From positions 14,606,145 to 14,670,144 of the forward strand of contig CM076266.1 of the NCBI GenBank assembly GCA_038380795.1: a DNA stretch of 64,000 bases, written 5' to 3'. The notes beneath the pieces are model-generated. The model saw only the letters and a program-made list of their open reading frames with translations, was not told the origin of the DNA and searched no databases. This document shows positions 49,151 through 61,927 of this stretch, in pieces (the stretch's first letter is position 1; every line of letters starts with the position of its first letter). The position numbers and the translations under genes were made by a program. Origin of the DNA: Pyrocephalus nanus (lineage: Eukaryota; Chordata; Aves; Passeriformes; Tyrannidae).

Positions 49151-50842
49151 TGAAGGTCATGTGACTGACTGAGAAGACACGATATACAGGATGAGGGAAG
49201 TAAAACTTGAGATACTTTTTCTTGTTACTTTTTCTTGTTATTTTTTGTACTTCAATCTCAGAGACACCTGTCCCTGTTTCCCGAGGTTGAGAGCGCTTGT
49301 TCCTATAGCAGGTTGTGGGTTGTGATGCACCAAGGTGTAAGTTTTAAGTGTTGTTTACTTTTCAGTTAATTATATACATATAAACCATATGTTTTTTGGG
49401 CTTGGGATTTTGTTTGAGTTTTGACGGGGTTTTTTTTCCCCTCTTTGGTTCTTTTATGGAAAAACAGAAAAACCCAAATCCCAAGTGCCGAGCTAAAGAT
49501 CTAGCTCTAAATTCTTTTATTCTTTTCTTTTTATGTAAATCTGTAAAGCCTCAGCAGATTCTATCCAATCTAAAGGTGTGATGATACCCTGTACAGCATT
49601 GGTGAGGACTGTAAGAGAGTGCTTTCTATCTGCTGCAGGTCTTTGGTATGCTGGTTATTAAAACAACTGAAGAGAATGCTGTGGGGTAAGATGATACTAC
49701 ACTGACAAATTTTTTCTTTGCAGTTGATTTTCTGAGCAAAGATTTTGACTCTAGCTTGAAGGGCTGCATTCAAATTCTGCGCCCAGAGGTGTTCTCAGCA
49801 ATATGCTTATCCTGCTCTCACATCATCTTCTCACAATGCCTTCTTACTCTCTGTCCAGAATCTGCTGCTTTGCTTCTCAAAGTGTTATGTTAAACAGCGA
49901 TTTGAGTGCCAAGCCAGGCCTCTGTGTTGTCCTTGGTATGGTTGGACTGGGCTTGAGTACAGCCTCAAACTGTAAAGTAAACAAAATTCCACAAATACTA
50001 AGTCTTTTTATATCTTCTTAACTGTCATCTGAAACAAAAATTGCTGGTTTAATATCTAACTTCATTGAGGAAAAGTCATAGTTGCAGACTTATTTTGTTT
50101 TAAGGTCTGTTTTAATGTTGAAACACAAAATGAAGTGACAGAGGGATACTTACTTACTCTGGATACTGAATTGCAGAAATAGCTGTTCTTAAAAATGAAA
50201 GACATTCTTGCTAGTGTAAGGAAAATAAAGGGGAAGAAAAAGTACAGAAATGCATGGCTGAGTGCTTCATGCTTTCTGCCCTGAAACTGGGTGCCAACAA
50301 ACTGTCTGCAAGTAGAGAGGAACAGACTGAGAAATACAGTCAAAGAACAAATACCTTTTTTTAGTTGTTGTAGGGGGGAAAAGAGATGCAACCTGGTTAA
50401 GATTCCCATAAGAATTTTATTGCTTGCTTAGTTCTGCTGCAAGCAGTACGAATAGCCTGTGGCTGAGTATTTCTGGGACTATGAAATGTCTTCAAATGTA
50501 CAACTGTGTACTTACTTGCCTTTAACATTTAAAAAAAAAACCCACAAAAGTGATCTTCAAATATCTCTCACTTATTGAAGTTAGGCACATTGGGTGGAAT
50601 GTATTTCTAAAAATATTCATCCTACTGTTCGGTATACTTTTGCAAAACAGGATCCTGGTGTTAGAAGTGGAGTTATTGTAGCCTATTCAAGCTCAGTTTA
50701 AAGTTGAAAAGTAAAAAATATCCTAGAGGCACCATGACATAATTATGTACATGTTTTTCTTTGTGTGGTCTTTAACAGCTACTAAGGGAAATATTCCTGC
50801 TTTGCTCAAAATTTGAAGCACCTCTTATATAAATATATAAAT

Positions 50843-50864
50843 ATGACATATATAAATATGTCAT
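50843..50864. repeat. 9-bp perfect inverted repeat (AT-rich)
   Basis: ATGACATAT (50843-50851) and ATATGTCAT (50856-50864) flank a 4-nt loop within ATA-rich sequence. It is probably incidental symmetry. Confidence 0.5.
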
Positions 50865-53265
50865 CTGCTGACACTTTGTTCATTGTGTTTTCATTATGAT
50901 TTTTAAGGCATAATTTTAAACTCAAGTATTGGTTTAGTGTTCTCTGTATGTCTTCTCTGGCATGAAACTTGGCTTTCTCCTTGATCCTTCATTAACAGAC
51001 AAAAATGTTATATATGATGTAATAGTGGATCTTCTTTGTCCTAAGCCATTAAAATACATGAGTTTGAGGTGGTTCAAGCAGCCCTAACAAAACTTGAAAG
51101 TTTTACTTGTATGCTGGAGCATATATATTGTGGAGACAGTGTCTTGTGAATTTAGAAGGACTTGTGACATTTTGCCTTAATTCTTTATATCCCTCTCCCC
51201 TCCAGTATAAGTGAAAGATGCCAGTATATGTGGGATTTTCATGGTTTATTTAGAAACTTCAATATGAAACTAAACAGCTGACATAGGTATGTGTACTGGA
51301 GGTGACAATACTAAAGAGCCTGTTAAAAGCCCAAATTGTAATGGGAATTTAATTTTTCAATACTTGTCCAGTGGACTGTGAACTGCATTTCCAAAAGTGC
51401 CAAAATCAGAAGTATTTTTTTTTCCTGGTCAGAGGAGTTTCCAACACAAAACACATGTTAAGTATTGGAAAAACAAGAACTACATTCATTTTAATATCAG
51501 GCATTTTCCCCATCTATTGCTTTTTGCCTTAAGGTTTGATTACTTCAGGCAGGCCAATGAATGTCCCGTTTGGACATGCCGGGAGATAGTGAGGATGTCA
51601 AAGAAATGCAGTGTCCTAAAATAGCAAAGACTCCTTTGAAAATGAAATTGTAATCTCTTCTCTAAGCTGTTATACAGTGACTGTCTTGCACCTTGTACAA
51701 AATCTTGCTGTCTGCCACGAAACCCACTAATTATATTCAGTGTTACACAGTAAACATGTGAGAGGATACTGGATCTGAATGCAGATTTAATAAAAGATAA
51801 TCTAGTACAGGAACTTGTGGTTTTTAAAGACAGGACAGTTTAATGTGTTGACTGTTGGTTGAAAGCTGCCAGGCGAAAATGAGTTTTGATTTTAAAATAA
51901 TGAAATTTTAAATATCTATTTTAATAATGGGCTAAATGAATAAGTGGGAGCATGACATTAATTTTAATTTAACAATTTAAAAGATTACTTGTTAACTGAA
52001 ATCATGTTTGCATATGTTAAAAATTATGAATAGTGTGTGAAAATGGCTTTTTTATCATCTGCAAGCTTCACTGTTTCTTGAGGGAAGATTTAAGTGGAGA
52101 AAGAAGCTTATGAAAACAAGCTGTCAAAACCATTGAACAGCTTCTTGGTCCAAATCATTTGTTGGGGGATCTTCTCATAGGAGCACATTATGCTAAGAAT
52201 CTCATTAAGGGCATACTTTGTGACAGGTGATTTTTTTTTTTAATTGATATTTGTAACTTCTTGCTGCTACTAGATGCATTTTGTCATGGTATGCTGGCTA
52301 GTACAGCCAAAAGCTCTGTGCTGCTGTGGCAAAAGGTGGCATAAAACATCAGTTTCTGCTCAAAGGGGATGAATCCATTTGCTAAAATATGAAGTAGGTG
52401 TTCTTAGCGTAACTGTTTAACATATCACTGCTTTTCTCTGAGGGGATTGATGGCTGCAAGGCTCATCTTGAAGCTTAAGGCTTCATTGTAGGTTTGTTAC
52501 CATTGCTGCACTGTGGCTGTGCCAGATTGTTTGTCGGTCTTCTAATCCCCCATTTCAATGGCAATCTAAAAAGCACAGCAATAACACTTCCAGTCGGTGT
52601 TATTTAGAAGATAGAGCTAATCACCCTCCATACCCAATTGCTGCTCTTGTGAAGACAAAAGCATTTGGAGTAATCTTAGCCTAAAGCCTATTTGGGTATT
52701 TAAATTTTCTCAATAAGCTTTATGTTTTTAATATAACTGTTGTACTAGATTTGAGTGTACAGCAAAATCTTAACAGCCAACAGGAAGAATAAGCTCTATT
52801 AATTGAGAGCAGTGCTGTAGAAAGCTCTCTGGGCAGTGGACTGATCAGCTTTCAGCACTGTTATTCGACAGGCCCTCTTAGGACCTGGAACCCAGAGCTC
52901 CTACAATGTCTGCAGTTGCCATAATACACCTTTTGAGAGGAGATCAAAGGAAATGTTGCTAGAAAACAGCATAGAAATCAATGGCAAAATATTCTTGTAT
53001 ACAGTAATTTTAAATACATTTGTTTTACTGGCTGTTCTATTCATGGCAAACTAATTGTTTTTCCTGAAATAGTAATGCTTTAAATGTCACTTGTTTATGA
53101 TACTCTGTTTTAGCTAAATCATCAAACAAATACAACAGACATCTAAAGGTGTGTCATTTACTGATGACCATTGTAGAAAAATAACATGCCCTTTGCCCTA
53201 GTATATGTTTCCCTTGGAGATCCCCAGAAAGTTCAGTTTCCATTCAACCTCTGTGTTTTCTGCAG

Positions 53266-53321
53266 ATGAACAGCTGCTTTCTGTCAGCTTTCAAGAACAG
53301 CTTCATGTGCTCAGCTTTACT
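53266..53321 (+). other. Exon-like 56-nt segment (cryptic)
   Basis: Bounded by a strong acceptor (CCTCTGTGTTTTCTGCAG, ending at 53265) and a donor (ACT|GTAAGC at 53322). At 56 nt it would shift the ARHGAP12 frame, so if used it would act as a poison exon. It is predicted from splice signals only. Confidence 0.15.
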
Positions 53322-55349
53322 GTAAGCTCTAGTGTAGAGATTTTTAAAACATACATGTCCTTAAAAGCATTTTTTTTTCCGATAGTTTGGCAGATAATGC
53401 TGCCATACTTTATTATACTTGTAGTTTCAATGAGAATGTTCTCTAAAGGCTGGTGGCTCCAGCTGATCCGCTGAATGCTGAGCACAGAATTATAATTCAG
53501 CAGCGTGGGGGAGGGCTGCGCTTGCAGTTGCGAGCACAGGGCACCGCTGACTGCCTGTTGCTTAATCAGCATGAAACTATTAGCAAATTCTTGCTATCTC
53601 AGCTATAATGTACTGCTAATAGGTCTGCTTTATTGCATAGGACAGTCAAAAAAGCCTGGAATGTTTTAGTAATTTTGAGTAGCATAACATTCTTCTTAAT
53701 GAAGTTTGACAGCATTTTCTGAACTCCCTCATGCTGTATAACGAGTACCATAAATGCATTCCTGTGTACTAAGTGCTGATAACTTATTTGTGTCTTTCCT
53801 AATGCAAGTCTTCTTACATGAAAGCTTTTGACATAATTTTAAATTCTGACGTTTTATAAAAATTGGATTCCTGACAACAAAAGCATCTGCATAATTAGTC
53901 CATTTAAATGTACTCTCTAAATTTTGTTAAAACTTTTACATTTGTCAGAAGACTCTGTAAGTCTTACTTCAGAGCAAAAATCACAGGACTTGTTTGTTCG
54001 GGGTTTTTAAATTTAGATTACCTTTCACTCCTGATATTTCAGAATGTGCTTTGTAATCTGGAGTACCCAGTGCCCAGGCGATGTGTGTGGTGTGTGTGCT
54101 AGTGTGGCCTCTTTCACTGGGATCATCAGGAATAAGTTTCAGAGAGGGCTGGTGCCAGGTATCTGAACCTGACTTTTTCTTTTGCCTCTCTGCATTTTGT
54201 TTTAGGGGCAGTATTTTTTTAAATAGCAGTTTAATAACAACTTCATTTACTGATAAATCGGAATGGAGTTCTGATATCTGGGGCTTGGGATGATTTTCAA
54301 TTTTAGTTGTCAGCAGTGAAAAATGGTGGTGTGTGGCAGAAAGACAATTCAGTTATGTCAGTTTATTTTGCTTTTAGTAACTTGTGAATTTGTCTTTATA
54401 ATCATGGCAAAAGTGGGAAGGGTCACTGTGTTTTCCTGCTTCCCAGCTCGGTACTGGGCACACTGTCTGCACAGACAGTCTGCATGATGGGCAGGGATGG
54501 GACGGAGATCTCAGCTTCCTATTTTCACTGCAGAGTCTGATTTGCTTACAGCTGCTCTCTCATTTCTCTCTTACATCTGAGAATCTTATCTCATCCCTGG
54601 AGCCAGAATTCAGGAGGGGCTTTTACAGTCTTAATCCAGCAGTGCTGCTCATAGAATGGCTCTATCTTGAGATGGTGCCATCCCTGCGAAGACCAGATGT
54701 GATCTTTATTATCAGTGCATCTTTAGCAGACCTTGTCTGGATTGATCCAACTGTGACAGCAGACCTGTGGAGACAGAGTCTCCTTCGAATATCAAAATCC
54801 TTGACTCCCTCCCCACACACACCATCTCTTTTCTGGCAGGCTGTACCTCTTTGTTTCAGCTCTTCATAAGAGGTCTTTCATCTTCAAACTTCTTTGGAGA
54901 AGGACCTGCAAACAAGCAGGGGGATTTCTGTTAAACATTTAATTACAGTAGTTGTTGATACTTGTCTGAAGGAATGAAATCCACATAGAAAGCTGGAGTA
55001 AGACTTTGTGTGTGTATGCGTGTCCCCTGTTACTTACGCAGTTGGCTTCTACAGCAAACACAGTGTTTTATGTTGAATAGATAGTACCAAGCCTTTGAAT
55101 TGTTTAATCGTCCATGTAGGACATAAGGGACCATTGGAACATGTTCTGACATGTGTTTTTTAACACATAGAGGTTTCACACAGAAAATTACTGCATTATG
55201 TCTGCTGTTATGATTAAGGAAGATTGTTGGAGGAACAGAGATACTCAGATCTAATTTTGGCTTTTGAGGGTGGATGGCTGTGCTGAGCCTTTGGGAGAAT
55301 TGCTGAGGAGCCCTTTCATTGTTATTCTTTGAATGCTGTGGCACATACC

Positions 55350-55388
55350 ATTTCACTTTCCTCCTCCCTCTCCCCCCCCCTTTTTTTT
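55350..55388. repeat. Polypyrimidine tract with C9T8
   Basis: A 39-bp all-pyrimidine-biased run ends in C9 then T8. Such tracts may adopt unusual DNA structure and are error-prone in sequencing. Confidence 0.75.
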
Positions 55389-56917
55389 AACTTTAGTTTC
55401 TAGACCATGTGACACCCTGCCCTAGTCCCTTCACAAATTCTTTTATTGAAGATATAATAGACATACTGTAGGTAGTATGCACTGATGCTCTTTTGTGGTT
55501 CTTTCTCAGTTACTGTAGCGTACAATCCACAGAATTTTTTTTATCCTCGTGGCCACATAGAAATCATATTTGAACTCCAAAAATTACAGTTAACTGCTTC
55601 TGAATAGATAAATACCGAATTTTAGGTTGCACTGCAGTTACTCAGAAGCGCAAAGAAGTTAGCAAAAGCCCCAAAGCCCAGTTCACTTAGTTTGCAAGGC
55701 CCCTCTTTTGTATTACAAAATGCAACTTGTTTCATCATTTGCTTATTTGCAACTTCTCAGGGAAGACAAGTGACTTGAAAATTTCCTGTCAGTGCTGCAG
55801 CTGTGTAAGTGAACCAGGGGGAAATGGCCTCAGGTCCCAGTAAAACTGCTCTTCATGAAATGTGTAGTTTGCCAGCTCATAACATTTTAGGGTTGTTTTT
55901 GCAAATTGTACCTGGAAATTAAGTTACCAACTCCGATTCTGAGGGCTGTGAAGTAACAATTCACAGTTAAACAACAAGCATTTCTAGTTGTCTGGCACAT
56001 TTCAGTGTATTGTTTTGGGTGACTTAAGTTCTGTGCTGGAGGGCTTCTAAGTATAGAGGTGATTTTACTGCCTTTGTGATCATCTCTGAAGGCTGAAGTG
56101 GATTTGCCATTGTTAAACTTTTTTGCTCTGGAAAAAAGGTATGTATTATTATAAAAAACATTAAAAAACATTATTAATCCCACAAATTATAGCACTGTGT
56201 ATATTTTCTTTGTTTTACGTATTACTGAATTTTGGGGATTAATCACCAGGACAGGAGACACTAGAGGGTTGATGTGATTGAGAATGGTGGCATGTCCTTA
56301 TTTTTTCTGAAATCTGAAAGGCTTGATTCTCCAAATTTCATCCCTCAGATTTAGGGCAATGTCTGAAATTGGAAGGATAACTAGATCAGGTGGAAACTTC
56401 TTGTTTTATCCATGTCAGTTTTGCTACAGGTTGAAGAAGGTTGTCCTCAGATTTTTTCTTTTTGGAGAATGTGTGTGAGGGGAGGGGAGAGAAAATCTCT
56501 CCTTCCCTTACTGGTATGTTTTAATGACACTTCTGGGTTGTTACTTATTTTGAGTGTTAATATATACCCTGGTGGTTTGCAGAGGAGAGGAGAATATAGC
56601 ATCTTTTCTTGCTTAAATTGAGTTAAGATATTCCCACCATTCCTGACCCAGATTTTTCTACTAAAAATTAATGTCAGTAATATTTTTTTAATTTTTCAAG
56701 AAGTGACAATAAGCACTCTGAGTAATGTACTCTTCCTATTTTTCTTGAAAAAGAAAATTGACAGAAATAGCAGTGCAGCATGTAGTCCTTTGCTTCTGTA
56801 CGTTTTCCATTTCATCTTATTTGACACTGTGGGAAAAGTATGCCTTTTCCTTCTAGTTCTGTAAGGTAATATATTAGATGCAGACTGATGGGCAGTTTTT
56901 TGTGCTTGTCCATGCAG

Positions 56918-56950
56918 ATTGGTGGAAGTCCTTCAGCACTGCCAGAGTTG
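56918..56950 (+). other. ARHGAP12: Candidate 33-nt in-frame microexon
   Basis: This 33-nt segment lies between an acceptor (TTTTTTGTGCTTGTCCATGCAG, ending at 56917) and a GTGAGT donor at 56951. It is in phase 0, the same as the end of the preceding ARHGAP12 coding exon, and would insert IGGSPSALPEL without a stop. No human counterpart is known to me. It may be a real alternative microexon or a chance pairing of splice signals. Confidence 0.25.
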
Positions 56951-57897
56951 GTGAGTGCCTCCCTGGTAAGCACTCTCAGTCGAGTCTGTGCCACAGCTGA
57001 ATTCCCTAGATGGGTTTATTCTGCAGTTACCTTGGTTTATGTGTTGCTTGAAATAGTCATAATGAGTAATGCTTATCATCAAGTTTTATCAGCCATCAGT
57101 GGTGTGTCAGCCGTGTATGGTACCCCTTTTCTTGTGGTTGGAAGGAAGGGTTTGTGTGGCTGTGAGGAAAATGTTTTATTTTTTACTGCATATGTAAAGT
57201 GTTGCATGTGTTAGATTTTGTGTTGAAATAGTTATTCTCAAAATGCTGACAAAAACATATTCTTCAGAGTTCATAGTTTTCATTCCAAGTGGGAGACTTA
57301 AGCTAGTAAGCAAAATTATCTTTCTCTATTCACTCTTAACCTTTCATCCTACTGCTGTGTTCACTCTGAGGTGATAGAAAGAGCTGCCCTTGTTCATCTT
57401 AAGAATCTTTGTTATTCTCTGCCTGAGTTACTTGGGTTGCATGAGGCCTCTTCTACTTCAGGTATATTCTTTAATGCTTCCAGTCCCTATGGTACTGTAT
57501 TGCTTGTTTATACAGACTGTAAATTTTTCTAAAGAAAAAACAAGGATTTAAACCCAACGTTTCTGTTGTGCATACTTGTACCTTACTATACGCTTTTAAT
57601 AGCTTCTCCATTTGTTTCTAACTTCAAATATGAATATGCTGCCTTTCAGGATGAAGGATACAAATGTGTAACAAAAACGTTGTTTACAAAACATTGTGAG
57701 AGTAGGAAAAATAGAGAATGGCCCATTGTGATTCTCTCTCACTGCATAGGGACAGGAGCAAGAATGCCAAAAGTGCGGTTGAAAGGTGTGGACTAAACTG
57801 CACTTAAACTTTCAAGGAAGTTCCTTATTTTGCTGATCAGGCTGTTGCAAAGTTAAATTCCTTGTTTGCTCTGTACCTAAGTATCTTTTTTCTTTTC

Positions 57898-57916
57898 TTT
57901 TTTTTTTTTTTTTTTT
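57898..57916 (+). repeat. Poly-T tract (T19)
   Basis: Nineteen T after a longer T/C-rich run, followed by ACCAATTTAG. Typical intronic homopolymer. Confidence 0.8.
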
Positions 57917-60900
57917 ACCAATTTAGCCTTTTTTTGTCTGTCCCTGGGAGAAATGGACAATTCTTTACTTGCTTATTGTTTCTATATCTGATTCTGTTTT
58001 AGATACTTGAAGATAATTCCTTCTCTCAGCCACCTTTGGAATTTATTTATGCAGCTAAATCTCCTTAAGAGCTGACAAAGACCTGAAAGAGAAGGTCTTG
58101 TTCCCCTGTCACTTTAGTCAGTCACTGACTGACCTTGCAGTGACCTGCAAACACCTAAGGAGTCTAAATATGGGTTTTTTTGGTTGTTTGTGGGGGTTTT
58201 GTTTGTTTTGTTTTTAAAGTCCCAGTGGGGTTAATATATTGCTATTTTCTTTTCTTCTATCAGTTTGCTGGAGGGTCACATCGGCATCACAGGGGCAGAG
58301 GGCAAGAGAGATGGGGCTACTCCTTTTGGTGGCCAGTAGACTGGATTAGCTAGATATTAAAAATGTGTCAGTAATCTTTTATTTTCTCAAACAAATAAAA
58401 TTTATGTTTTCTCTTGTTTACTAAACCTTGAGTTGTTGGCTGAGTCCATTGAACTATGTGCTTTATTAATTTGGTGACATGAACTGAATTAGCAAAAGCA
58501 TTTGCTGAACTTCTGGTCTTGTATAAGCAGAAGTGTCAGTGTGGCTTCTGCCTTTCTGCACAAAAGAAATTCTTTGCTTGTGTGCATGGGTAGTTAGGGT
58601 AACTAACTCATTTAAAATGGCAAGTTACTTTTCTCTTGGCGTCCCTTTCTGCTAAGATGAGCAAACCAGTTTTTCTGAGAGGAAAAGGAGAAAAGAAGTT
58701 GATTATTTTGTTTTTTTAATATTAGGGATTCTGATGTGTTTAAAAAGAATAGCTGTTATAAATTTCCCTGAAATTAAAAACATGGACTTTATTTGTACAG
58801 ACTGAAGAACATCCTGAGATTCTTATTTTCTTAACCCAAGTTTGTTTTATATTAGAGTATGAATACAGTACTTGATGAACAGGTTTTATCATAATTTTTC
58901 TAGACTTAGGGCATGTAATTTGATTTTTGGTTTGTAAAGGAATAGAGTTAGCATGACAGTATGTAAAATGTGATTCTTCAAATCATATTTTGAAGTTGTA
59001 TAGCCAGTAAGGATCCTTAGAACACACTCTTCAAGTGTTTTTCTCTGTTTCTAAATTGGGCAGTGTTGAAACTTGTTTCTCAGTTTTTTAGTGTAATATT
59101 TATGGAAGTTAATGTGAACAGCTACAACTACACTGGCTATTTTCTTGAGTTAATTTCTGAGTGGGACAATCTAATCAAGGGAATTACACTGGAGATTTGG
59201 GGTGCATGAATAGTGTAGAACCTTGTGAATGGTAGTTGCAAGTAGTAAACTCAGGGAATGCTCGGAGAGGCAGATGCAGAGGGGGTAGTGGGGTAGAAAG
59301 TGACTGGGTGTTCAGGAAAGGACGGAATCTACCAGTTACATGACAGAATATATTACTTTTAATATATTAGTAAGACAAAACAACAGATACCATTCTAGTA
59401 TCTGGTTTGGAACTGTACCACAGTTGCTTCCTAGGCCAGGTAACTATTCTTCACTGGGGTTTGCCACCTTAGTTTAATTCCATTATGTATTTCCAGTATC
59501 CCAATAAGTTTGCTCATATTTTAGCATTGCTCGTACTGTTTGAATACTGGTGGTGTTGTGCAGCTGCATATGTTATTAAAAACTTCTAAGCATTGCAGTT
59601 CATAAGCTCAAGGAGCTATTTTGAAATTATTCTAGCACCTAACAAAAGAATACTAGCATAACAAATGCTTGCAGAATTTGCTGCCACAAGCAACATTTAG
59701 TGAAGCAGAGTTTTACACAAGGGAAATTTGCTTTTACAGCAGAGTAAAAGGACAGCAGCTGTAAATTGTGTGGGAGTTCTGCATTTTCTTGTCAAGTGTT
59801 TAGAATTAAATACCCTTTCTAACAGAACACAGATTTGATGACTGCTCTGTTTTAGAACGGTCTATTGCAAATTGTTATTTTCTCTATTTTTGAAAAAAAC
59901 CTCCAACTATATATTGTGAAAGTGAGCCATTAATATACACATATAAAGTTTTAAAATTCTTAATGGCTCTGGTTTTTTTTCTTCTCTTTCTAATAGTAAC
60001 ATATTACAATTTGTTCTACTGAACAACTTGTGTGGTAGTAATTGGACTTCATTCTGTTTGTTCAAGTGGTTCTCAAGCTGCCTTAGGGTTTTGAGCTTGC
60101 TCGGTAATACAACTTCAGTAACTTTTGAGTAACTTGGGAATTTTATCAGTGATGTTTACTTTCCCATCTGTACTTTTCATGAGCTCCTGGCTTTACACCG
60201 CTTTTTGTAAGCAGTGGACCCTCAAAAGTACAATTAAAGGCTATGAGATCTGTGCTTTTGAAAGTGTAAAGTGTAGAAGAAGTTGCTATTCAGTTTGAAG
60301 TGACTATAATGGAAACTTTTCCACAACTTTTAAGCTATTACAAGTTCAAACAGCATTCTCCACTCCCTTCCCCCAGTAATATTTCACAGGAGCTAACTTT
60401 TTAGACATGCTGTGATACTGTATGGAGACAACATAAAAATATTCCATGAAAATGTTAATAATCTGTCTTTAATAATACTTTGACATCTCTGAGGCAAATG
60501 AGATGTACAGCTATGCATTAAAACAGTTAAACCAATGAATGGCTTGATAAGCGAGGGTTCCCCACTGCTGCTGAAACTTAAAAGATTATTCTGCTGTGAC
60601 CGTTCTAGAACAACTGAAGAGCAGGTGATACTCTTGTGATACTTCCCCATGTGAAAAGCGGTATCTATTGGCATATTACAGGACCACTTTCCACTGGAGA
60701 AATCAAGCTAGGCTCTTCTTACGTTTTCTTAGTGTGCTGTCTCAGTTTTTATAGCAAATTATCCTTGAGAGACATCACAAATGATTCCCAACAGCTTTAT
60801 TTTTCACAAATCTGCACTCAAAAATGTACTGCAGGTTCCACAGAACTCAAGAATTGTCAGCAGCTGAACTAAAACGCAGAATAAACTAATTTTTTTTGCT

Positions 60901-61596
60901 AGTATTGTTGAAACATCCTTATTAGAGAACCAACGTGAAATGAACTTCCATGAAAGTGGAGGAAAAATAAATGTGTAAGTCTCCTTCTGCATGGCACATC
61001 CAGAATCAAGATGCTGCCTGAATTTCTTAATTGGGTTCCAGATACTACATTATGTGTGTTGAAAGTTAGCAGTCTTTTATCTGGTGAAATGGACAGGGTG
61101 AAAAAGGATGGAAGGAAGTTTACTGTCTGACTTTTCAACATTTTTAAATTTGGCCACTCTTTCCTAACCAGGATAAGCTTGCTGTGTAAGCACGTATGAC
61201 GTAAAGTGTTTCATATGGTATTGAAATTTTCTGCTATAGGAAAAGCAGCTTTGTCTATATCCCTGGACAAAAGCGTTTTCATGGAAGGGAGAAGCTAGAT
61301 TGTGCAAGTGGCAAAGTACAAATAGGGTAAACACTGTCATCTTTGTGCATGTTTTACAAAGGATCCCATTGTAAGATCTTATTTCCGTTTTTTTAAAATA
61401 TTTGACATCACTGTTGCAATCCTTCAATATGCTTTCTTTTATTGCTATAAACTTCCTAAGTTCGTATGTAATAGTTTGCTCGTGCAGTGAACAACTGCAG
61501 AAATGTGAATGGGAAATCTGCAGAGCGTGCAGGAAAAAAGGTTTTTCCATCCACTTTGTTTGATCGGTCACTGACAATGAATGACCTGGGAGTGGT

Positions 61597-61657
61597 CCCT
61601 GGTACTCCGAGACTCAGCCAAGTGCTTCCTCTTGTCGCTGGCTGTGTGGTACCAGGG
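61597..61657. repeat. Inverted repeat CCCTGGTAC / GTACCAGGG
   Basis: Nine-base exact arms at 61597-61605 and 61649-61657 are separated by 43 nt, with further partial pairing outside the arms. It could fold into an imperfect hairpin in intronic RNA. Confidence 0.45.
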
Positions 61658-61912
61658 AGCCCTCCTGCTGCTGTAGCCAGTTTCCATTTCTGTTCCCAAG
61701 TGCTTGTGAATGTGCCAGGAGCAGCCACCGCTTGGCTTTTTGTGCTGCAGGATCTCACAGTACAATTAAGTAAATAATTGTCTTGACAAGTATGAAAATA
61801 AGCCGCTTCTTCTGGGCTACCAAGGGAAGGGAATGTATTTAGTTTGAGAGGCTTTTTGCTATATGTTTAGATATTGATAGAGACTTAGAGTACCACTAGA
61901 AAAAGATTGGGA

Positions 61913-61927
61913 TTTTTTTTTTTTTTT
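61913..61927 (+). repeat. Poly-T tract (T15)
   Basis: Fifteen T in a row within the intron, flanked by unique sequence. No element body is attached. Confidence 0.8.
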
